Under the pieces are notes generated by a model. The model saw nothing but the letters and a program-made list of their open reading frames with translations. It made no database searches and was not told the origin of the DNA. A DNA stretch of 64,000 nt from Archegozetes longisetosus (Eukaryota > Arthropoda > Arachnida > Sarcoptiformes > Trhypochthoniidae), in the NCBI GenBank assembly GCA_018873245.2, contig JAEMBT020000007.1, positions 4,275,129-4,339,128 of the forward strand. Direction: 5' to 3'. The position numbers and the translations under genes are program-made. Each line of letters opens with the position of its first letter. The first letter of the stretch is position 1. This document shows positions 20,937-34,446 of the stretch, piece after piece.

Positions 20937-23900
20937 ATGTCTTCAAGTATTAAGAGTTGGTCTCAATTAGTCAGTCATAAATCAGAACAAGTGGAAGATA
21001 ATAGTAAAAGGATCAATGAAAATAATGTTACGACTAGTGGTAGTAATCAAAGGTTTGTATCGCTCGAAGAGGTCATGTCCGAACAATTGGCCCATCAATT
21101 AAATGAAGACTTTGAGCAAGACTTTGAACAAGAATTTGAATTTGGACAAGTGAAAGAAAGCGAAAGAATGAGCGCTAGTTCTAACAATGATTGTAGTAGT
21201 AACAATCAAATTGGTCAAAGTATTCAGGATTTCATTCGCGATTCCGGCCTTGACTTGAATAATATTCAAGAAATGCTTGGCGATCAATAGTAAGACATTG
21301 ACTAAATATTTGTAGAATTGATTTCAAATAAGTCGCATGTTTCACAGCCTGGATTGTTCTTGCGATCAATTATTAGCACATCTTTTACAGCATGAATTCG
21401 ATCGACAGCACGACCGCAACTTGAAGAAAGAAGAAAACAAACAAAACTCAAACTCAAAGGTATTCGTCAATTTTATTAGTATAGTTTAAACTTATTTCTC
21501 ATTATCTCAACCAGTGTTATATTTGTTATATGTAAGTCAGTTCTTCGTATGCTAGTACAAAACAAACCATTTAGATTATGCTTAAGTATTTGGGGTTTGA
21601 GTCACTCAAATTAGTTTATTAGCACCAAAATTGATTTAATACTGATTCACAAAATTAATAATTACTTGGCTTGAAAATTATCTTAAATTAAAAAAAGGTC
21701 AACATATCTTACGATCGCTATCGTCGCCTTCAAGGACTAATTGAATCAGATTCAGACGATGACTACCACGAATATGGAGAAGAATCAGAACATTGGGACT
21801 CATTCGAAAAGTCACAAAAACAAGAAGTCAAAGTTGGCAGACAAGGGTTTGCGGTTAAAGATGGAGTCGTGACCACCAAACACGACTTGAACATTTCTGC
21901 GCGAAGAAATGCCTGTAGAGTCATGGAATTTGAGGGCGATATGAGAACTGGTGACGGTGGAGGCTTTGATATGAAGCTTAACAATAACGTCTATAACGCT
22001 CTTAAAGTTCATAGTATTAAGTGAGTTATTAATTATGAATTTTTTACTACAAATTATAAACTTTATGTGTGTTTGATTAACAAAAGTGAAGGCAAAAGAA
22101 TGGCTCGACTTCATGAAAAGAAGGAGAAATCGACAGCTGAAAAAGTGTTGGACGAGAAAAGTCGGATACTTCTCTTCAAATTAATAAATCGCAAAATTCT
22201 AGACACAGTTAATGGTGTGATAGCTACCGGAAAAGAATCAGTAGTACTCCACGGTCGCGGTTCTAACCTAGATAAGGGAATAACCGATTGTGAGGTGGCA
22301 ATCAAAATATTCAAAACTACTTTAAACGAATTCAAGAATCGTTCGCAATATATATGTAATGATCCAATACTACATCAAACAGCCAAATTATCCAAACAAA
22401 ATCCAAAACTTATGATTCCTGTCTGGGCTGAAAAAGAAATGCATAATTTGGTAATTCAGAAAATTATCTCTCAACCTTATTGGATACTAATAAGTTATCT
22501 TTTTCTATTTGACTCATGATTAAGAATAGGATAGTTTATGAACTATCTAAATGGCAAATATAGCTGCAAATGATTATAAGCGTTAGAACCTCTATTCAAT
22601 GCTAATTACAAAGCTCTAGAAATTCTAATACTATTTGCTATTAGGTATGTTTTGCAGTTATTTATTAAATAAGAAATGTGAGTGAAAAAACTTGACCATT
22701 ACTCCATTCCATACTCACAATTATAGTGAGCATTGATTGCATGGGTAAAGTTCCATTTAGGTCTCGCCCCCCAATCAGGATAGGCGTGACATATTTTATC
22801 CTATTTGAGTCCTGAATCGAATGATGAAGGTCCCAAGTTGCGATAACAAACTGTTTCTTAGATATAGTATAAAAACCTAACCTAACATCCTCCAATAACC
22901 GGCAAATTAAGAGAACCGAAAGAGTACTATAGATAAATAAACTTTAGTAACATCATCTCCCAGTAGGCTAGGCTAGGTTAGATTAATTTAGCTTCAGCTC
23001 AGATCTTAGGTTTTTCAGATCTTTATGTTGTATCTGAGAAGCGGTTTGTCATCGCATCTTGGTATTCCCACCATTCTATTCTGAACCCAAAATTACATAT
23101 AATATATCATACCCTCATAGGTGCGGTATCTAAGTAGAACTTTTTCTAATTGCGTACTGGGTCTACTTTTCATACTCATCAAAGTTTTTTGACTTTCGCC
23201 TGACTGACATCGAATGAATGAATTTTAGTGACCGTACGCCTGACTCAATGAGTTTGAGGCAAATTTTCAATCACTAATCTAAAGCTATGGTTAATATATC
23301 TACAAACAGTTCTTTTCAAGTTTTAATCAATTAGATTAATGTTTCGCTCTTTTTATAATTGTTTACTGCCTAAATTTGAAGAAAATTTTAATATTTATTA
23401 ATTTACAAAAGAGCTTTGTCTTGATTTAATTCACTTTTAACAGAATCGCATTCGTCGAGGAGGTATTTTATGTCCCGAAGTTTTATTATTGAAGAAACAC
23501 ATACTTGTCATGACGTTCATAGGAAGTGATGGCAAGTCTGCGCCAACACTAAAAGAAGCCAGACTGACAGAAGAAGAGTTGTCGGAGGCATGGAAACAAA
23601 CAGTAGAGATGATGATTAAACTGTATCGTGATTGCGATTTAATTCACGCGGATCTAAGTGAATATAATTTATTATGGTATCAAAATAAGGTTTGGTGTAT
23701 TGATGTGTCACAAGCAGTTTTTTCAACACATTCCATGGCTTATAAATTTTTATGGCGTGACTGCAATAATATTCATAATGTATAAAAACTCAATTATTTT
23801 TCTATTCAGTTTTCATATTAAATATTTATTCTTTTAGTATTTCTCCAAACATTGTTTGCCTGAAGTGATGTCACCGCGAGATTTATTCACTAAAGTTTGT

Positions 23901-24226
23901 GGTAAACAGCTCAATAGCGATTGCGTCGAAAACGATTCAAATTTCGTCGACCTTTTGGATAAGGTTTGTCGAAAAATCAAATCTGTTTGAGTTCTGTCTT
24001 TCTGATTTAAATAAAATGCCAAATATTTAACTGATAGATTGAGAACTATGAACGTAATGAAGAACTGCTGACTCATGGCATCGATGACAATAACGATCCA
24101 TTTGAGGATATGCTAGAAAAAAGTCTGAGAGAAAAACGACAATCGGATCTATCATTAGGTACTCGCGAGTTACCTGGAGAATCGAATTCAACACTTAAAT
24201 CATCTGAAAATTGTTCCAAACAGTAA
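20937..24226 (+). CDS. RIOK3: Serine/threonine-protein kinase RIO3, seven exons
   Basis: Atypical RIO-family kinase associated with pre-40S ribosome maturation (and innate immunity in vertebrates). Exons: 20937-21289, 21348-21459, 21698-22020, 22087-22450, 23444-23779, 23838-23963 and 24038-24226. All have GT/AG sites and consistent phases, totalling 1803 nt and 600 residues (human RIOK3 has 519). The RIOK3-specific N-terminus is present (SLEEVMSEQLAHQL, then LLAHLLQHEFDRQHD). It is followed by RLHEKKEKSTAEKVLD, the P-loop equivalent ATGKESVV (about residues 309-316), and CEVAIKIFKTTLNEFKNR with its lysine. The catalytic loop HADLSEYN has D454, and the metal-binding IDVSQ has D471. Kinase residues are complete. 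Introns are 58-240 nt except intron 4 (993 nt), which contains an inverted repeat. The C-terminal tail is Ser/Glu-rich and divergent. RIOK1 was excluded by the MSEQLA motif and the TAEK-region match. Confidence 0.93.
22775..23115. repeat. Inverted repeat within RIOK3 intron 4
   Basis: 22775-22870 read inverted resembles 23027-23115: AAGAAACAGTTTGTTATCGC versus GAGAAGCGGTTTGTCATCGC, then similar sequence through CATTCGATTC / CATTCTATTC. The copies are clearly diverged. Between them lie CCTAACCTAAC and CTAGGCTAGGTTAG. It looks like an old foldback element. Both arms translate to something like KKxFVIAxWxxHHSI, possibly a remnant of a coding repeat. Confidence 0.55.
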
Positions 24227-27099
24227 GGACAAGATAGGAATTAGTTACAATCCTACCCATAGCGGATATCCAGTAAATCGAGTTTAGGTGATCAAAGTGG
24301 TTTGAATTTTAAGTCAAGGTGAATTAAACTTTTTTGAATTTAAAGCAATAAATTGTCGATGATTTTGGGGCTAAAACTGAATATCTAAAAGAAATTTGAT
24401 GAAAAGTGTGCATCTAATTATGAGATTTAATTTATGCTGAAGCTATTTTTTAAGTTGTATCAAATTTTGACTCGATTTTCTCAACCTTTCAAATGTTAAA
24501 TGTTTATTAATGAGTTATGTTTGTATGAATTCAATCAAATCTATACACCGATGTTTGGAGAATGTATTTTTTCGAAAAGCACCAGATTCTTGAATCAGAA
24601 TTAAATTTTATATTCAAATTTTATTACTTTTGTTTATGATATATTTGAGTCTGAATTATTGTGATTAAATTTAAACACTGTTCTTAAATTTTTGTATTAG
24701 TTATAGTCAAATATTTTAAGTAAACTCAAAGAAAAGAGTCCATCTTTCACTATCTTAATAAAAAATTTTAAATGCAATAAGAAGTTTCTTCATTGGTTTT
24801 CTTCAATTTTTTACAGATTAGTAGTTTTGATGGTAAAATTGTTTTTGTTATAGCTCTAGTTTGAGAGATCATCCTAACTACGAAACCTATAATTTTATGG
24901 TAAAATGTGTCAATCGTTGTATGATTTATGCTTTTAAGTAATATCAGAACAATACTTCGAAACAATTACCGGATCTGTTAGTCCTGCTACCGGTAACGGT
25001 CAAGGTCGAGACTTACAAAACTATCAGACTAGCTGTTTGCTCGATTTTTTCAAGTATTCATAATACTGATGAAAAATGAAATATAGATGCGGTTCTGACC
25101 AATTTGGTGGCATTATTTATTTTGGTACTCTTTCGCTAAACTAAATGCTTATAGAAATTGAGTTTTTCGCTGCGTGACCAAGTCTGATAGAAATTTGCTT
25201 GAAAAGCTATACTTTTGGTTGACTTGAGTGCCGTAACAAGATATCAACATTCTTGAAAACACCATAAAATTTGATCTTTAGTTATTTTATTGTTTATAGT
25301 ATTTACAAATCAATTTATCTCTAAATACGTTTAAGCATAGGATAAATTTTGATATTTCCTCGATAAACACTTGGATTTTTAAAAGTTTTGAAAATGCTTA
25401 GCGGGCCTCTGCCTTTTATGTAGCGACGGCGCTGTCTCACTCAATTCGATCCATTGCTATCATTTAGAGTTCAAATTAAATTTGGAATAACACTCGCAAA
25501 TCAAAAAATTTTTCATTATTTCCCCGAAAAAATTAGAAAACTGTCTACAGAAAATTTCACGAGATTCTTGTTCGTCGATCGATAATAAGTTGATTGTTTA
25601 TATTTTACAACTGATAAATGATCACTGATTTAATAAATAGATGTTTAGCTGCATTAAATACTTGCGGTAGAAAAAGCCATAAATTTATAAATAGGATATC
25701 ACTTTTAATGGTAATACTGATTTCTACGACGAAACATGACCACAATTACAAAAGCTATTTCTCAATAGAAAATAATTGTGAGGATAACTTGCCGAAATAC
25801 TTAATCAAAGTAGACATAGGCTGAACTGAACCAATTTTAGGAGCAAAAACTTGATCTGTCAAACGTTGAAACGATATAATAAACTTAGTAATAAATAGAT
25901 ACGACAAATATATCGCGTGCAATTGGCAAATATGATGATAATGATAATATTCATATAATGGTACTATAAGTATATCACATCTAAAGGAGGTTTAATAAAC
26001 ACCTGCCTATTAAGAGATGCATTTTGTAGGACTTAGAGCAAAGGTTCGCGTTCGGGATCGATAGTATAAGTGGTCTAAACATTTATTATATATTATTATA
26101 TAATCATCACCTATTCTTCGTGTGCAATGATTTCACCTGCGCTCACACTTTGCTCTATTATCTCTATTGTTATTATACTGTTATTGCTCTCCAAATTGAC
26201 TATAAGTGTCAAAACTTTTAATAAAAGTTATAATTTTTAGCAAATTGTCGGCTGAAGATCATTATGTTTTAATCTACGAGTTGACGTTTTAAGTTATTAA
26301 TGATTTTTATGCATTGAACAATCAGCGATTGCTGTCAATTATTTCATTCTAAGCATCACTCAAACTTATGAGTTATTTATATAATCAAAACAATTGTTTT
26401 ATAAGAATTCTCGTTTAAAATGAAGTCAACTCTAATATTTACAAATTGTTTAAATGTTGTGTGTATCATAAAATAATTATATACTGAGCTTTTATTTTTT
26501 ATATCAGAAAAGGCTCAACTTTCTTCTCTGTTGTTGAAGATCACATTCATTGACAACACTTTATAAGCTTAAGTTAAAATGTAGTCTTCAAATGTTAACT
26601 AATCTCGAATAGACTCAGGTACGAACTCGATTTTCAGCAATACAATTTGAATACCATTGATATGCAGGCACGAATCATTCTTGTGGATCCGAGCTATAGG
26701 ATTATGCACCTATGCCACCACCAAAAAATTCCATAAATTCATTTAAATTCCATTATATCATATCTTTGGGATTAATGAAAATTTGCTTTTGTAAAATAAT
26801 GGATACTTTTCTCATCCCAAAACTTATAGTTGATTAAAAGCGAGTAAAATGCCAAACAATTAAAATGAATAAATTTTATTTGTTTCTGTTTAATACAAAG
26901 ACTAAACTATTTTGGCTAAATCTAAAAAATTAAATTAGAATTAAAACAAAATGTTCGAATTGGCTAGATCTTCAAACGAATTTGAATTGGTAAAAATCAG
27001 GTTAAACTTGATCTATCAGTAAAGATAAGTGGATTCAATGCATTGTATAGGAATTTGATATGATATCAAAAGAATTGAAATGTTTTACATATATAAAGA
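24227..27099. other. Intergenic between RIOK3 and rough (convergent)
   Basis: About 2.9 kb, AT-rich, with no supported gene. The RIOK3 and rough 3' ends both face it. Confidence 0.5.
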
Positions 27100-28669
27100 T
27101 TAATTTTGAGATTCACTTGAGTCAACAGTTGTGAATTGTTGTTTAGTATAATTACAAGTGGTACAATTCGACATATTTAATTGTTGAGTGAATGGAGGAC
27201 TCGACAGATATCTATTTAAAAGTTATATCATTTCATTAAAAGGCCTATCAATTGAATGATAGCTTTAATGGTGAGTGTTCAGGCACTACTAACCTATATT
27301 GCTGTTCAACTATTGCTTTTTCGATGCGCTTATCTTTCGCTCGTCTATTTTGAAACCAAATTTTGATCTGATTCTCACTCAAATCCAACAGCTCTGCCAA
27401 TTGAAATCTTTTGCCACGAGTTATATATTCGCTGACATGATATTCCATCTCAAGCCGTAATGTTTGTTCGTGAGTGAATGTTGTTCTTTGACGACGAGGT
27501 CCTCGAGTTTGTCTTTGTTGAGGTATTAGGTATCGTCGAAGTTGTGCCGGTTGTGAAACTTTAATATAAAATCATTTTTAAAGTTTTGAAAGCTTTCAAA
27601 CTCGAAGTTCAAAAGTCTTGAACTTTTATTTCGGAAATAGTTGTAATAACTCAGAAAAAGTCAAACAATGAAGCGAACAGTTATTAATTATAAAACTTTT
27701 CAACAGATGCTAATTATAGGCTTGAGGAGAGAATCAGAGCCGGAAATACCGTAAAGTGAAATCTTGCAAACTAGGCCGGAAACACGTTAGCTCTTAGAGG
27801 CGCGTGCGGCCCTGTGCCCTCGAGGCGTATAAATCAGCGTAAAGCACACGTTGCCTCAACGGAAGTGAAAGTAAAGTATGGTATCATCACTATTATCATC
27901 TTCAAGTTCAATAGAGCGCGACAAAAAGCGTAAACTTTTTCCGCTTAGAAGTTTTGTCAAAACTGATTTCAATTCATAAAAATTAGGGAATTTATTAGCA
28001 AAGAATTGTAAGTACTGTTAGACTAGTTCTTCAGACTTAAACTTCTTATATCTAGCCTTTTGAGCAAATAGAAGTAACTTGAATAGATTTTTTATTGAGA
28101 GTAAGTCAGAGATGAGGCAGAATATAGTCTAATCTATTGTAACAAAAGCGTTTAGATGTTCACCTATCAATTTAAAGTGAATAGTATTTAAATATGGGCA
28201 CGAGTCGGTCCTATGGTCACGAACAATAAGCTTCCGCACGTGTTCGACCAACAATAAAATAGCATAAAATGTGATATTCATTAAATTAGTGAAACTAAAA
28301 CTTACGTATAGGAGAAGACGTGCTCTGCAACAGACCCGAATTGCCAGAATTATATAGTGTTATATTATTGCTGTTCAAGTTGAACTTCTGCTGAAAGTGA
28401 TGGTGTTGCAACCATAAAGTCTGAGCGATTATATCCAGAGGTAACTGAGATTTTGTGAACTGATTTAAGACCATCGATGACTGATTAACTCTTGCTGGTG
28501 GAGATGCAGCTGATGATGAAGTTGATGGAGAGTTCAGTAGCTTTTCGATCGTATAGTCATTTGGCTGCGATGTTGAAGAAATTGGAGTTTTGTTGGCTTT
28601 TTGATCAGATTTAGTATTGATTTGATAGGGACGGAAAGCACTTTGTTGTTGACCATCACTACTCAACAT
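27100..28669 (-). CDS. ro: Rough homeobox transcription factor, three exons
   Basis: Homeodomain protein orthologous to Drosophila rough, a regulator of photoreceptor patterning there. Exons: 28669-28306, 27558-27294 and 27211-27100. GT/AG sites and phases agree (364+265+112 = 741 nt), giving 246 residues. The homeodomain begins [20 protein letters not shown] and continues through [20 protein letters not shown] to [16 protein letters not shown] is distinctive of rough, and Q50 is the usual Antp-class residue. The N-terminal region holds YTIEKLLN, which resembles an eh1 Groucho-binding motif. If intron 2 (82 nt) were retained, the protein would end at 27248 with an unrelated 14-residue tail. 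I prefer splicing because exon 3 gives [13 protein letters not shown] in frame. The start is the first Met in the frame. A further upstream exon cannot be ruled out. Confidence 0.88.
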
Positions 28670-29709
28670 GATTTTGATTGTGATTTGAGATCTAGAATAA
28701 TAGTGATATGCGATCGCATTACCACCAAATTGTGATTTTGTATCTTTTTAACCAAACCTTCTTTTGCCCATTGATTCGATTAGCTCTACTAAAAGATCAC
28801 TGGGAGGAGCGTATTGTTAAGCATTACAAGAGTTATAATTATGGTGAGGGCAGGTGGTCCTCCAGGTGAGTGAGTCAAGCTTTCGCTGCACTCTATCATC
28901 TATATAGAGATGAAGATGTACTTCAATGCTATTCTCTGCATTACAGTACGCTTTTAGGCTCATCTCATTTTTAATTATTGCCGAAGTTCAATCATTATTA
29001 ACTCATTTTCATTGATTTATTTTCTAATCCCTTTATTTTGTTTTAGTTAATTCATTTGTTAAGTATTGGATAATTCGACCTGTTTGCAACACATGATAAA
29101 TCATACTTCAAGAAAATTTATTTTAGTTATCAACTCATAATCTAAACCTCGACCTTCTGATAAACTTTGACATTCTTTGATTGTTAATCGATTTTTCAAA
29201 AGCACTTTCCTCTCTATCTTGAACCTAAAATTTTGTAACTTCTCGCTGTTGATCAGAGCCGTAACTACATATGGGTCAAGAAGGCTCTCCTACCAAACAT
29301 TATCAAAGCATTGATGAAAGATCCAAGTATTTATCAAGAGAACTTTCAAAATTCAACTGTTGTTTTAGTTAACTGAGTGGTAAATTAACTTATAGTCACA
29401 ACCAACAATAAAAATGACTTGATTTAAGCTATAATTTCACGATGTTTTTGTGAAATATTGAATTTTAGCCCAACTAAACACTATTGGGTCCATTAAATCC
29501 AATTTCTTTGGTATGTCACTGCTAGATGCAATTTAATTGAACTTGTAATAGATAAGATTATAAAAGTCACGTATAAGAGTATTTTGCATTAATTCGCATC
29601 GACATCCTTTCAGTTAAAGATAAAACCAAACTTTTAATCAATAAGTATTTCGATCTGGCTGAGTATTTCGATACATGAGAGAAAAAACAAATGACACGAA
29701 TACTCAAAC
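28670..29709. other. Intergenic, shared upstream region of rough and cystatin 1
   Basis: Divergent promoter region. It should contain the rough control sequences. No coding feature seen. Confidence 0.5.
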
Positions 29710-29717
29710 TATAAATA
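29710..29717 (+). promoter_or_regulatory. TATA box of cystatin 1
   Basis: TATAAATA 88 bp upstream of the ATG at 29798. Confidence 0.65.
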
Positions 29718-29797
29718 CAAGCCTTTCATTATATGACAAAACTACTTTGTAGTAAAAATTATTTTACTTTAAGATAAATAACTAATTATTTATTAAA

Positions 29798-30266
29798 ATG
29801 AAACTTTTTGTCTGTCTACTTGTTTTGCTGGGATTCTTAGCAGTAGATGCAGATTTAGCCGGAGGAATAAAAGATGCAGATCCTAATGATCCAGAAGTGA
29901 AGAAAGCTCTTGAATTCGCTGAAACGATGATGGATAAAGCTGTCAATTCTATGTACACTCATAAAATTGGCAAAGTGATTAAGGCTCAATCTCAAGTGGT
30001 ATCCGGTATTAAATACTATCTGACTTTTGAATTCGCTGAAACCAACTGCCTCAAGAATCGACCATCGTCTGATGTCGGACTCCCATGTGACATAACTGTA
30101 TGCTGTTTTCGATTACATTTAAGGTTTTAATTGCTCTTCAGTTACTTAACAGTTATCTCTTTATTGATAGAAAACTGAAACATGTTCGGCTCAGGTCTGG
30201 TCTCGTCCATGGCTTGAGGTTAACAAAATGGAGCTCCTAAACTTCAATTGCAAAACTGAGCCATAA
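29798..30266 (+). CDS. Secreted cystatin 1 (cysteine-protease inhibitor)
   Basis: Type-2 cystatin, an inhibitor of papain-like cysteine peptidases such as cathepsin L. Two exons: 29798-30097 and 30171-30266, phase 0, intron 73 nt, 131 residues. The signal peptide MKLFVCLLVLLGFLAVDA is followed by the N-terminal Gly pair (AGG, 21-23), the first inhibitory loop QVVSG (66-70) and the second loop RPW (112-114). Four cysteines (C84, C97, C105, C127) sit where the two cystatin disulfides are expected. All three inhibitory contacts are kept, so it should be active. AATAAA follows near 30295. Paralog on the opposite strand at 34.4-34.9 kb. In mites such proteins are commonly digestive or salivary; the role here is inference. 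Confidence 0.93.
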
Positions 30267-33200
30267 ATTTGTAATATATACCTGACTTCTGCATAATAAA
30301 ATGTAATTTGATACCCGTCAAAAGTGTTTAATTTGTTTATTAAGAATTTTTTCAGTTTTATACTTGAGTCAAAAGTTTAGTTTGTTTTACAGCGAATCGC
30401 ATAACAGATAATGATTGAATGTTAAACTTTTCTGTTTGAATGAAAATAATTGAAATTATTGAAGAATGAAAAAACTAATGTAAGCAATCATCAAATTCTT
30501 CAAAAACTGACATTTGATTGACTAATGAATTTCCTGCTAAAAAACATTAATGTTCATCCGCTTTAACTAAAAATTTGTGTTATATAACAGTAAAACTGAT
30601 TTACATAAACCAAAGTTCGTATCATTAAATATATGTTGAAAATTTTCGGTCAAAAGCATAGCCTCGAATGTAATTTTCAATTAGATGATAATTTGATACT
30701 TAACAAAAAATTCAGTTTAACTAATCTTGACTTTATTTGTATTTATGATCCTTTTATTTATAAAAACTTTACAAGCTTTCAAATTTATAAAATTTAATAA
30801 AGATTATTCACAAAAACCGGAACATAAGTCCTTTATTAAGCTTAAGCCCCAATATATAGAGCGATATACTCGTAATCTCGCGCTTCATCAATGACGCGAA
30901 ACTTGCAAAATGCACGCGCATAAGAAATGTTCTACGATCAATGCTAAGCTATACTAAATTTGCTATAAGTTACTGTTAGTAATCGCTATAATAGTAGCCC
31001 TAATGCACAGTAATGTATGAGATGCTGAGCTATTGTGCATCAAAAACCAGGTGTGAAACAGCAAAACATGGGAAATCATTTGCGCCGCTGTTCACTGACT
31101 AACAATTGACAATGAATTAGATTAATTCTGTGAGGTTTAGATGCATCTGATCCAAGTGCTAATTAACATAACAGCAAATCACTATTCTATGTGTGTGTTC
31201 ATAGGCGTAAAGACTCTCTTAATAGATGTACAAAACTCCATGTAATGCTCACTGATTTTTGTTAAATCCCATCAATTTTTCTGGAATATAGTTGTGCTCA
31301 AAGTTATGGGAATAAAAGTTTTTGGGAGATTTTTTCCAATCATTTCCAAAACGAAATAACATTAATACTCATATACGATAAGGGGATGAATGATGGCTAG
31401 TTTTAGAATAAAAAAGTTTTAGTAGACATGAAAAGATGCATCAGATATCATCATTTTCATCAATTCTATACTTACAGCAAACTTTTCAGGATAGCTAATC
31501 AGAAAGTTTTCTGAATTTAATTCTGAAAAATGTTCTATATTTTCAATCCTATACTCATTTGATTCGATTGGATCATCATTTTATTATTTTGATTCTCTAT
31601 CAATGATTTTCTTTCTTCTCGATCTAATTCCAGGTGAGGCTATTCTCACAACAATCAAATCTATCGCAAATAAAAAATTATATGTTAGCATCAGTTCGCA
31701 TCAAATGCACATATGACACAATTCTAAACTATTTACCCCAAAGTTAGACAACAAAATACAGTTAACTCTCGATTATTTATTATGAATGATCTCGCCTTCT
31801 GAAAGCACAATTTTAAACTTTTCAGTATCATCAATGCATGTAATTCTCAAACATTAAAACAATTATAAACTTAAGTTTTTTCTAGTTTAGCTTCAAAAAG
31901 TTTATGTTGTTTTCTCCAATGAAAACATAAATGCATAAAATCTAAATTTATTTATTTGTACCTTTGGAATCTTATTAGATTTTGAGAGAGATTCAACAAA
32001 GTTTTAAATAGGCTCTAACACAGAGTACAAAACTTGAACGAAAATTTTATAACGAACAAAACAGTGAGAATTGTTAGTATTGAGAGTGGACTATAACAAG
32101 TTGGAAGAATATAGTTCTAATAGCCTTATAAACTAAATGGTAAGTACACAGTATAGCATAGCATATCAAATCAATCTATGTTCATCTATGGTAATGGTTG
32201 CACGCAAGTTAAGGCCAGCATCACATCAATTTTGATCTCAATATAATAATCTCAGGTGCTTTAAATCTCACAAATGTGATAGTTTATTAACTCTAGAGGG
32301 GAGGCGGGGGTCAATCAGAATCTACTCTCTATTGAATGCATGCCTTTTCGTGTGCAATCATAGCTCACTCGAACTGACAAATTCATGTTTCCTTTTTTGA
32401 GTATCAAATCCTGAATCTACCCTGTATTAGTAGAACATCTTCTCTATGATTTCTCTTTTTCGACCACTTTTTATCGTTTTCATAATAGAAAATAGTTTCG
32501 TTTATTTTATTGTCTTTTGCTTAAATGCATGAAAAATGTTTTTTATATTCAAATTTTTATGGCCTATGTATTGAAAACTTGACGTTTTAGAGATGAATAT
32601 TAGAATTCATATAGTTTCGAATACTGTTAGTTATGTCGATATTAATATTCTTTTGCATGATATAAATTTTCTTTAATAACAATTTTTTTCTATAATAAAG
32701 TAAATTTCTTTCTGGAAATTGAGCCCAAAGTTTGCATGTCTTGTATGAAAATTTGTTGAAATTGGTTTTACTGTTATTCCAATGACAGGTTATTTAATGC
32801 AACTGCAGTTCGCTCAAGTTTTTCTCAGTAAAGGAATAAAAATATTGAATCATTTGAAAAATCGAGATTTTGTATATTTCTTCAAATAGTTTAATTGCTT
32901 CACATGAAATTCAATGCATTATGTTGCAAATCTTTGTATTGAATTGCGTTTCAAAGGTTCAAATTTGAACTTTCATCTAGGCTTAACATCGAATTTGATT
33001 TTTAATTAACTTTTGAATTAATTGCTGGTGTACTGGATACCTCACGGAATGAGCCCGAACTTCTTGATTTTTGATGATGAAAACATTGAATCAAATACAT
33101 TGACTCTTTATTCGACTCTCAAATTCGGAACAATTAACAACAGATTCAATATCTTTGAAAAGAATTTTTATTCTAAGCTTCGATTGTTACGTAAGCGTTT

Positions 33201-34446
33201 TGACCCAATTAAGAAAGTTTTGTTTCAAATAACTTGCGATTCAACACTTATTTATTTGTGAATGTTTTATAAACTTTCAAATAAGTGCTACAATCTATTA
33301 CATAACTGTTTTTAAATCTAAAAGCTTAATCGAAATTTTTTAAACTTTTGCTTTAGTATTTTAGATAAAAAGTTCCTATTTGTAGAGACAATGAAGGAAA
33401 GCCTCATTTTGAACTTTTGTTAAAGAGACTCTCTATAAGATTTTCCATGTTCCAAGAGAAACAATAAAAGTAACGTTTATTAATCCTCAAGTCACTTATA
33501 TTGTTATGTGTTTTTAATTTCCAGAAATAATCTTATTTGAGCACAGCCTTGGAAAATTTTTCATAAATGATAAGATGAACCAATACTTCTAGTGCTTACA
33601 TATCGGTCAACGTAGTTTTTGAAAAGTCATTTTCTTATTTTAATTACAGAGTAAGACTAAACTTTTAAGTTAAGGATCCGTTATTCAAATATCTGATTTG
33701 ATTATAAAACTAATACAAAGAGAGACTTAAGTTAAGTTTTCGAACTGTTCATAACTGTCTTCTTGGACTGTCACAACCCATTTCGTCTCTTTGGAACTAT
33801 CCTGTCGTATCTCTAATTGAAATAATATTACAAATACGACAGTATAGTTCCAAACAACAATCTGTGGAAGTTATAGTGCGGTTGATGAACTTTATTTATT
33901 TGCTAAAATCTGTTTGTAATAAAATACGATAACTTTCCATCTTAATTTGATTTTGTAAGTAAGTAATCTCAAAAAACTACACAATTATGGCAAGAGATGT
34001 ATCCAAAGTGAAGTTATCTCAATACTTTGTCGAATATCCTGTCATAACAATATTGTATGTATGTAACAATAATTGAATAGTATAGAATTATGGAAAAACG
34101 TTAGCCTTATGTCGCACAAGAGTTTCAGGAAAAACCACAATGCTTTGTGCCTATCTTATGAAACAATACAGACTTACTGTTGATAAAACCGTCAATAAAG
34201 TCGGAAGCAACAGATCCACAATTAAACCAAACAATGGTTATAAAAAGAGATTAAAATTGTTTTCTGAGAAGACGAATTGTCACTTGAATAAAACACCATA
34301 AGCAATATCGAGAAATCAAGAAATTGGAATGCAATTAAGTGTTTTTGAAGTTTTTATTGGTTTAAGAAATTTTAAGAATTATACAATTAGTATTTAATTA
34401 TTTGAAAATTTCATAAAACAATTATATCTAAAAGTGAACAATTGGT
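30267..34446. other. Intergenic between the two cystatin genes
   Basis: About 4.2 kb without a supported gene. The cystatin genes point toward each other (convergent). A 79-codon frame near 33022 lacks an ATG start and any recognisable motif. Confidence 0.5.

Noticed and set aside
33022..33261. 79-codon frame between the cystatins
   Set aside because: Starts at TTG, has no recognisable motif and stands alone.
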